The notes under the pieces were generated by a model that did no database searches, was not told the origin of the DNA, and saw only the letters and a program-made list of their open reading frames with translations. Source: Tiliqua scincoides (lineage: Eukaryota; Chordata; Lepidosauria; Squamata; Scincidae). From it: DNA of 64,000 nucleotides. The translations under genes and the position numbers were made by a program. The stretch is taken from assembly GCF_035046505.1 (NCBI RefSeq), contig NC_089822.1:41767159-41831158 (forward strand), written 5' to 3'. Below, piece after piece: positions 62,301 through 64,000 of the stretch; within the stretch, counting starts at the first letter, position 1, and each line of letters starts with the position of its first letter.

Positions 62301-64000
62301 CTGAATCAGAACCTCTAGGGAAGATGCTTGTGGCATGAGCAACACACATAAGTGACACCTACATTTGTGTGCTAAAAATTGATAGGACTTGCAGTCTAGA
62401 AGTATTTTTGTCCTCTTTATTTCACCCCTGCAGGTGCTTTTCAGTGGGAATTATTGGAAGAACATATAAAAAAGAAACTGAATGATCCTGGGAATGTTGA
62501 GCTTGTTCTTGAGAGAGTTAAATGTATCTTAAAAATTCCAGGAAAGGTAAGTTGCGTTATTTTATATTGTAATTGCATTGTTTTGTTAAAATAGGATGCA
62601 AGGAGCGCGAGATGAAGTGGTTTGTATCTTTCCAAGATAAGATTTATCGTTAAGAAAGAGTATATATAAATTATAATTAGTTAAATTTTTTTCTTCTTAA
62701 AGGCTCTCTGTCTTGAGTCTCAAAAGTGAAGGTGTAAAGTTTGAGTTTTGTATGGAAAGTATAAAGCCTGAGTTGAATTTCAAGGGGAAGGAAGATTTTG
62801 TTAATATAGAGAAAAAATATTTTATGCTATCTTACGAATGTTGATGTAGAGACAGCACTGTCATGTAGCAAGGGAAAGTAGTTGCCTTGGACAATCAGTT
62901 TGCAGCATCATTTAGAGCTGCAGAGACTGGCAGGTCTGAACCATAGCCGATATACCATTTACTGGAAAATTCTCTTATGCAAGCCCCATTGAAATGAAGA
63001 TTTTTTTTTTTCTTATTCAATAAAAAGAGCACAGAATAACTTCCTGGTGAATTGTGGCCCATCGCCAGGATTGAAAATACTCTATTTAATGTTTTGCATG
63101 TGCAGAGAAGCTTTTCAGATCACCTGCTCCCAGCAGCAATTCTCCATGGCCCCCGTCCCAGGTTCAATTTAAGTTCTTATATTTAAGCCAGTTCAGTGTG
63201 ATTTGGAACAAAATAAGTTTTAAATAAAACATGTTTTTCGTTTGTGCTGGATTGAGATTCAAAGCTTCTCTCAAGGCCATTAAAACCCCAGAGCAGTGGT
63301 TTTCAAACTCTCAGGGAGAGTTTGAGAGCCACTAAGTCTTTGCTTAGAAGGCAGAGGAGGTGGGGGGGAAGGTGGAGATGCGATGCCCAACATCACGCCT
63401 CTGATCGGGGCTAAGGGTTGTGCAGCCACCTACTGCTGCCTGCAGCAGCCTCCCAGGGGTGGGGGGAGCCTGGCGCCAGCCTCAGCAGGGTTCCCCACGC
63501 AGCGCAGAGCCCTCCAGAAGGTGATCGTGACCACTTCCTGTTTTTTGATCGCAAAACCAAAAATGGTCACGATCGCCTTCTGGAGGGCTCTATGCTGTGT
63601 GGGGAGCCCTGCAGAGGCTGGCACAAGGCTTTATTGACCCCCGGGAGGCTCCTGCAGGCGACAGTGAGTAACAGTGCACCCCTGCACCCAGATCAGAGGT
63701 GCGATGCTGGACATCATGTCTCTGCCTTCCCTCTCCCCCCCTTAAGGGAAAACTGCCCAGGGCTTTCAGGCTGGGGTATCGCGATGCCCCAGTTTGAAAA
63801 CCACTGGCACAGAGTGATAAGGAGAGGAAATGAGGCTCACTGTAGGGGGGGGAGTCTGTAAAAGACAACAACCCTTTCCAATCAAGCGGTTTCCAAACCT
63901 TTTTAGGACTGGAACCCACTTTTTAAAATTACACACCATTAGGACCCACCTAGCTTTACAAAGCACAAAAAGAAAAGAAGTCTTACCCACTCAAGCCTCT
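32094..64000 (+). CDS. RHOBTB3: RHOBTB3, Rho-related BTB domain protein 3 (5' part, continues past window)
   Basis: Six plus-strand exons join in phase for residues 2-388 of a protein that is about 611 residues in human. Residues 1-210 form the divergent Rho-like domain: VHIVAFGNERGG replaces the usual P-loop GxxxxGK(S/T), then YLGRSALVS, TEYQACVFGNVRLVVHDCP, DIFDSDWYTSRNLIGEADII and YLELHSLNDFYIGKYFGG. Residues 245-388 begin the first BTB domain (LLFCCQCVDVIFYSEDWKEI, AHRIVLCSVSHVFMLLF, VIVKDSFFCSCLSDILHFIY). The family is known to bind and hydrolyse ATP rather than GTP, to act with Rab9 in endosome-to-Golgi transport, and to work with cullin-3 ligases. The second BTB domain and C-terminus lie outside. 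SPATA9 is the expected neighbour, but a CPT2-like gene lies between them. Confidence 0.95.
32345..32585. repeat. 88-bp hairpin repeat, ~3 units
   Basis: TTTACTCAGAGGTAATCTCA, TTACTCGGAAGTAAATCCTA and ATTTTGAAGTAAATCCCACT mark successive units with their complements ACTTCCTAGTAAGTATGC and TTATTCCCAGGAAAGCATG. More diverged than the array at 27405. Confidence 0.7.
33037..33335. repeat. (GTTT)n microsatellite, SINE tail and Tigger-like piece
   Basis: A GTTT run (about 33040-33092) passes into ATTT repeats, then TGCCTTTCTCCCCAAAGGGCA and CCCAAGGCGGCTAACAAC (a SINE 3' region), then GGGTTCGGAACCTACAG and CTGTGGATAGGGAGGACC. The predicted peptide with repeated Phe-Val-Cys-Leu is a repeat artefact. 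Confidence 0.7.
35832..36335. mobile_element. GC-rich short DNA transposon
   Basis: Left AAGGCCCAGTCCTATGC and right GCTCAGGATTGGGCTCTTAG are inverted, about 500 bp. The internal GGGAGGGAGCGGAATGGGAG and TTGGGATGCCGCTGC are shared with 18255 and 51312. No transposase. Confidence 0.65.
36785..36890 (+). mobile_element. MIR-like ancient SINE fragment
   Basis: CTGTAAAATGAGAATAGTGAT, AGGGTTGCTGCAAGGATGAA and AAAGCACTTTGCAG match the conserved 3' half of MIR/CORE-type SINEs. Confidence 0.55.
37101..37293 (+). CDS. RHOBTB3: RHOBTB3 exon coding residues 77-140
   Basis: A 193-bp exon with acceptor TTTGTATAG|GATATT and donor AAAACG|GTATGT. It encodes DIFDSDWYTSRNLIGEADII through SAVGARQN plus one base of Glu141. 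Confidence 0.95.
38028..38370. mobile_element. hAT-type relic
   Basis: AACAGGTTCCCAAAGTAGTTTT followed by TCGGGACCCACTTTTTAAAA and GGGACCCACCTAGGTTTATA is the same family as 63885-64000 and part of 44210-44285. Ends are eroded. Confidence 0.5.
38657..38841. mobile_element. Palindromic hAT-type element with 8-bp duplication
   Basis: 185 bp, ends CAGGGTGACCAGATACA and TGTATCTGGTCACCCTG. Perfect 8-bp flanks TGCCTCAG at 38649-38656 and 38842-38849. Most of the unit can pair with itself. Second copy at 25452-25631. Confidence 0.9.
39060..39394. mobile_element. hAT-type element with 8-bp duplication
   Basis: Ends CAGGAGTGTCAAACTC and TATGTTTGACACCCCTT. Perfect flanks CTCTATGT at 39052-39059 and 39395-39402. 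It is the reverse orientation of the elements at 50461, 52399 and 60511. Confidence 0.9.
39485..39673. mobile_element. hAT-type relic, 20976 family
   Basis: Shares GTGCTATGAATGGTCTGCAG, TTAGTAGGGCCATTGG, AACTGATGGTGTGCCTTGAC and GGTTGAAAATCATTG with 20976-21203. It directly abuts the next element. Confidence 0.6.
39682..40884. mobile_element. 1.2-kb hAT-type element containing hairpin repeats
   Basis: The 8-bp direct repeats GGCTAAAT at 39674-39681 and 40885-40892 bracket it. The left end CAGTGGTTCTC is imperfectly inverted at the right end GAATACCTCAG. It contains at least three 88-bp hairpin repeats (about 39836-39926, 40065-40160, 40365-40440). No transposase seen; the overlapping frames of 70-86 codons are shadows. 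Confidence 0.65.
40970..41080. repeat. 88-bp hairpin repeat, single copy
   Basis: TGCAGTCTGTATGTACTTTCC, GGGAATAAGCCCCAGGGAAC and AGTGGAACTTACTTCTGAGT are the two complementary halves. Confidence 0.6.
41430..42450. mobile_element. Larger inverted-end DNA element interrupted by a hAT insertion
   Basis: Outer ends ACAGCACAATCCTACTG and AGTTAGGATTGGGCTATGAG are roughly inverted. The element at 41555-41894 sits inside it. Homologous sequence (GCTGGCGC, GCCTGGAGTGT, GCACGTTTGTGACTA) is at 50370-51235, where a different hAT element is inserted, and a related copy is at 45365-45835. Confidence 0.5.
41555..41894. mobile_element. hAT-type element with 8-bp duplication
   Basis: Ends CAGTGGTTCTCAAACTC and CAGTCTGAAAACCACTG. 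Perfect flanks GCCTAGAG at 41547-41554 and 41895-41902. The same family as 63294-63806. A 24-bp piece spanning the left junction is repeated 74 bp upstream at 41469. Confidence 0.9.
42515..43204. other. GC-rich, CpG-bearing block inside the intron
   Basis: Begins AGGGTCGGCAACCTGTGGCT and CACATGCGGCTCTTTCAGCC, a typical hAT-type end. It continues as about 600 bp of very GC-rich sequence with many CpGs, cut off by a CR1 fragment at 43205. The 263-codon frame on the minus strand and the others here are composition artefacts. Confidence 0.5.
43205..44065 (-). mobile_element. CR1 LINE fragment with reverse-transcriptase sequence
   Basis: Two minus-strand reading-frame segments show the CR1 reverse-transcriptase C-terminal part: FTDDTKLFRVVKTRSDCEEL, LGVVVDRPMKVSTQC, then [51 protein letters not shown] and [20 protein letters not shown]. 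It is a 5'-truncated fragment, so it cannot move on its own. The two segments are not in one frame. Confidence 0.92.
44460..44697 (+). repeat. Unidentified dispersed repeat (longer copy)
   Basis: The last 70 bp matches 1-75. Upstream it holds CCGCTTTCATTGGATAGGAAC and CCGACGAACTATGGCAAGTTC. Family not recognised. Confidence 0.5.
45185..45365. repeat. 88-bp hairpin repeats, ~2 units
   Basis: ACTTGGAAGTTTGTCTCACT and CTACTCAGAATTAAGCCCCA with complement GAGACTTATTCCCAGATAAG mark two eroded units. Confidence 0.6.
45365..45835. mobile_element. Short DNA element relic, related to 41430
   Basis: Starts AAGGGCCTGATCCTGTTGCC and has a GGCAGTCTGGGGTGGTAGTT core like 50900-51000. Right end eroded. 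Confidence 0.45.
46136..46287 (+). CDS. RHOBTB3: RHOBTB3 exon coding residues 141-191
   Basis: A 152-bp exon with acceptor TTTTGTCAG|AAGTTC and donor GGAGTG|GTAAGT. It encodes VPCTCPLCISDRGSYVTASE then GIQLAKELGATYLELHSLND and FYIGKYFGGV. Relative to human NEELPC, one Glu is missing at the junction. Confidence 0.95.
46431..46798 (-). mobile_element. Probable solo LTR (fossil)
   Basis: On the minus strand it runs from TGTGGCAACC to TTGCAACA, so its ends form the short inverted repeat expected of an LTR. AATAAA lies in an appropriate place before a U5-like end. No internal genes lie beside it. Flanking bases do not show a matching duplication. Old. Confidence 0.5.
46910..47125. mobile_element. 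Short DNA transposon, inverted ends
   Basis: Left AAGGGCACAATCCTAACCAA and right TCTGGATTGCACCCTTAG are inverted. Inside are GCAGCCCCCAAGGTAAGG and GTGCCTTACAGCATGTTTG. Confidence 0.6.
47130..48900. other. Unidentified sequence, possibly a decayed repeat
   Basis: No element was recognised. A minus-strand AATAAA lies near 48004. The base composition is more balanced than its neighbours. Short open frames (60-103 codons) show no family I know. No tRNA or rRNA. Confidence 0.3.
49055..49440. mobile_element. hAT-type element hosting a SINE
   Basis: The left part CAGTGTTTCTCAAACTTTTT and AGCACCAGGACCCACTTTTT continues after the SINE as GGAAGTGGTGTCATAGCAGG. The body matches 56614-56938 and 30070-30440. 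The right end is not clear. Confidence 0.6.
49135..49377 (-). mobile_element. tRNA-headed SINE with target-site duplication
   Basis: The minus-strand head is GAGCCAGGGTGGTGTAGTGG with B box GGTTCGAATCC; the plus-strand left end is an ATTATTTTATTT tail. Flanks CTGGAAGTGATATCAT (49119-49134) and CTGGAAGTGGTGTCAT (49378-49393) are a 16-bp duplication with two mismatches. Body includes CCCTGTCAGGTAGGTGAGG in reverse sense. Confidence 0.85.
49441..50150 (+). mobile_element. CR1 LINE 3' fragment
   Basis: The frame near 49628-49945 reads LRGDMIETYKIMQGKDKVDR, LSHNTRTRGYPLKLSVGR and [20 protein letters not shown] then RGLDKFLEEK, the CR1 reverse-transcriptase C-terminal end. It is followed by the 3' UTR ending GATGGGCCTATGGCCTGATC and ATGTTCTTA. 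The 5' part is truncated and contains a local repeat of GTGGAAATGGAAAA. Confidence 0.92.
50370..51235. mobile_element. Inverted-end DNA element interrupted by a hAT insertion
   Basis: Ends CAGCACTATCCTAATGTAAG and CACAGGTTAGGATTATGCTG. The hAT at 50461-50800 sits inside. The sequence resembles 41430-42450 and 45365-45835. Confidence 0.55.
50461..50800. mobile_element. hAT-type element, nested
   Basis: Ends TAGGAGTGTCAAACATAAGG and AAATTTGACACCCCTG. Flanks TTCTAGTG and CTCTAGTT agree at 6 of 8. The same family as 39060, 52399 and 60511. Confidence 0.8.
51312..51718. mobile_element. GC-rich short DNA element
   Basis: Left AAGAGCCCATTCCTGAACTC and right GCTCAGGGTTGGGCTGTAAG are inverted. The interior GGGAGGGAGCAGGACAGGAG is like 18255 and 35832. 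The several 60-140-codon frames are artefacts. Confidence 0.6.
51790..52231. mobile_element. hAT-type element with near-perfect 8-bp duplication
   Basis: Ends CAGGGGTGTCCAAATG and AGTTTGGGCACCCCTG. Flanks CCTTAGAA (51781-51788) and CCTTAGAT (52232-52239) agree at 7 of 8; one extra base lies at the left junction. Confidence 0.8.
52399..52737. mobile_element. hAT-type element with 8-bp duplication
   Basis: Ends CAAGGGTGTCAAACATAAGG and GAGTTTGACATCCCTG. Perfect flanks TTGTATAG at 52391-52398 and 52738-52745. Very similar to 60511-60851 throughout. Confidence 0.92.
53465..53576 (+). CDS. RHOBTB3: RHOBTB3 exon coding residues 192-228
   Basis: A 112-bp exon with acceptor AAATTTTAG|CTGGAG and donor CAGCCAG|GTAGAA. 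It encodes LEYFMIQSLNQKSSEKMKKR, then a basic Lys-rich stretch and PPQLDQP. This is the linker between the Rho-like and BTB domains. Confidence 0.94.
53577..55914 (+). other. RHOBTB3 intron after residue 228
   Basis: Holds one large palindromic Tigger-like element (about 54585-55125). I see no other element and no gene in 53580-54580 or 55130-55910. Confidence 0.5.
54585..55125. mobile_element. Palindromic Tigger-like DNA element
   Basis: Left CCCCCCTATATCCGTGGGGG and right end GGGGGGAACCTGT are inverted. Inner arms ACAGTGAGAATGCTAACAGG and CCTGTTAGCATTCTCACTGT, plus TTGCAAAAGGCAGC and GCTGTCTTTTGCAAA, show that almost the whole unit folds on itself. Confidence 0.6.
55915..56280 (+). CDS. 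RHOBTB3: RHOBTB3 exon coding residues 229-350 (first BTB)
   Basis: A 366-bp exon with acceptor ACTTTTGTAG|AAAAAATG and donor TATTCAG|GTATCC. It encodes KMPILKGEASHYDSDL, LLFCCQCVDVIFYSEDWKEI, VSHVFMLLFNVKNPADIQDS, VIVKDSFFCSCLSDIL and HFIYS. Confidence 0.95.
56614..56938. mobile_element. hAT-type element with 8-bp duplication
   Basis: Ends CAGTGGTTCTCAAATCTG and CACAGTTTGAGAAACACTT. Flanks ATCTAAAG (56606-56613) and GTCTAAAG (56939-56946) agree at 7 of 8. An eroded 88-bp hairpin repeat half lies inside near 56700. Confidence 0.8.
57050..57221. mobile_element. Short DNA transposon, GGGCCCAATCC family
   Basis: Left TGCCCAATCCTATCCAATTT and right AAAATTGGATAGGATTGGACC are inverted; the inside has CAGGATGCAGCGTACACCCC. 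Confidence 0.75.
57989..58022. repeat. Small perfect hairpin
   Basis: TTTAAAAATGTAAAT and its complement ATTTACATTTTTAAA are separated by GCTT. It lies at the left side of a sequence with a second hairpin (CCATTTACAACAG / CTGTTGTAAATGG, about 58419-58464), so both may belong to one unrecognised element. Confidence 0.6.
58725..58815. repeat. 88-bp hairpin repeat, single copy
   Basis: ATAATCCTGTACACATTTACC, GAGAGTAAGTACTATTGAAC and CTCAATGGGATCTACTTCTG are the complementary halves. Confidence 0.75.
59670..59970. repeat. Long imperfect inverted repeat
   Basis: Arms of about 115 bp (about 59670-59783 and 59855-59970) pair: GGATTGCTGCAATTCGATCC with GGATCATGTTGCTGCAATCC, and CTCTGAAGGGTGTGGGGAGC with GGGGAGCCCACACCCCTCAG. 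The loop also carries AAGTCACTT / AAGTGACTT. Family unknown; possibly a foldback-type DNA element. Confidence 0.75.
60250..60350. repeat. 88-bp hairpin repeat after a hAT end
   Basis: GCTGCAGTCCTAACCACGCT, GAGAGTAAGCCCCATTGAAC and GGACTTACTTCTGAGTACAC follow a hAT-type right end CAGTTTGGGAACCACTG at about 60222-60238. Confidence 0.75.
60511..60851. mobile_element. hAT-type element with perfect 8-bp duplication
   Basis: 341 bp, ends CAGGGGTGTCAAACATAAGG and GAGTTTGACACCCCTG. Flanks CTCTAGAC at 60503-60510 and 60852-60859 are identical. The best-preserved member of its family here. No transposase. Confidence 0.95.
61811..62127. mobile_element. hAT-type element with perfect 8-bp duplication
   Basis: Left TGGCATTTCTCAATGTTTG and right GGTTGAGAAACAGTG are inverted. 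Flanks ATTTAGAG at 61803-61810 and 62128-62135 are identical. Confidence 0.85.
62434..62546 (+). CDS. RHOBTB3: RHOBTB3 exon coding residues 351-388
   Basis: A 113-bp exon with acceptor CCCCTGCAG|GTGCTTTTC and donor GGAAAG|GTAAGT. It encodes AFQWELLEEHIKKKL, then VELVLERVKCILKIPGK. Human AFQWEELEEDIRKKL and VKCILKTPGK align. The next exon lies beyond the window. Confidence 0.94.
63294..63806. mobile_element. hAT-type element with internal hairpin
   Basis: Ends CAGTGGTTTTCAAACTC and CAGTTTGAAAACCACTG. Flanks CCCCAGAG and GCACAGAG agree at 6 of 8. Inside, AGCCCTCCAGAAGGTGATCG pairs with CGATCGCCTTCTGGAGGGCT to form a strong hairpin (about 63508-63590). Confidence 0.82.
63885..64000. mobile_element. 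hAT-type relic, cut by window edge
   Basis: GCGGTTTCCAAACCTTTTTAG and GGACCCACCTAGCTTTACAA match 38028-38110 and 44210-44285. Confidence 0.55.

Larger units (their letters stand above)
56281..62433 (+). other. RHOBTB3 intron after residue 350
   Basis: Contains hAT elements (56614, 60511, 61811), an inverted-end element (57050), small hairpins (57989-58022 and 58419-58464), a hairpin repeat (58725-58815), a long inverted repeat (59670-59970) and ATT repeats (61530-61575, 62170-62210). 58820-59640 has nothing recognised. Confidence 0.55.
62547..64000 (+). other. RHOBTB3 intron after residue 388 (to window edge)
   Basis: Starts with the donor GTAAGT. It holds a hAT element (63294-63806) and the start of another (from about 63885). 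62560-63150 shows nothing recognised; no further RHOBTB3 exon was found before the edge. Confidence 0.6.

Overview
The window is vertebrate nuclear DNA, most likely from a squamate reptile (inferred). It holds three multi-exon protein genes spread over a dense background of chicken-repeat-1 (CR1) LINE fragments, tRNA-headed SINEs and many short hAT-type DNA transposons. No operon, bacterial gene or CRISPR array is present. The exon coordinates below come from reading splice sites, codon phase and protein similarity recalled from memory; no database was searched.

Layout: 3711-12337 (minus) is a complete SPATA9 gene with 5 coding exons and 238 codons. 16448-27003 (minus) is a complete 5-exon gene for a carnitine palmitoyltransferase 2 (CPT2)-type enzyme of 664 codons, with exon 1 in a CpG island at about 26690-27400. 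32094 to past the right edge (plus) is the 5' part of RHOBTB3: six coding exons covering residues 1-388, with the second BTB domain and C-terminus outside the window.

In human, as I recall, SPATA9 and RHOBTB3 are direct divergent neighbours on 5q15, while CPT2 sits alone on 1p32. An intact CPT2-type gene between SPATA9 and RHOBTB3 is therefore the most notable thing here. It keeps the intron positions of CPT2, so it is not a retrocopy. It keeps the catalytic His and most of the active site, but it is too different from mammalian CPT2 to be an ordinary orthologue. It looks like an extra CPT2 paralogue retained in this lineage.

The non-coding part is mostly transposons. Many hAT elements keep 8-bp target-site duplications, nearly all with TA in the middle (the Buster-type pattern). 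A roughly 88-bp self-complementary repeat recurs throughout and forms arrays on both sides of the CPT2-like CpG island. Two copies of a roughly 480-bp retrotransposed repeat have clear target-site duplications. There are two probable solo LTR fossils and several unusual palindromic blocks.
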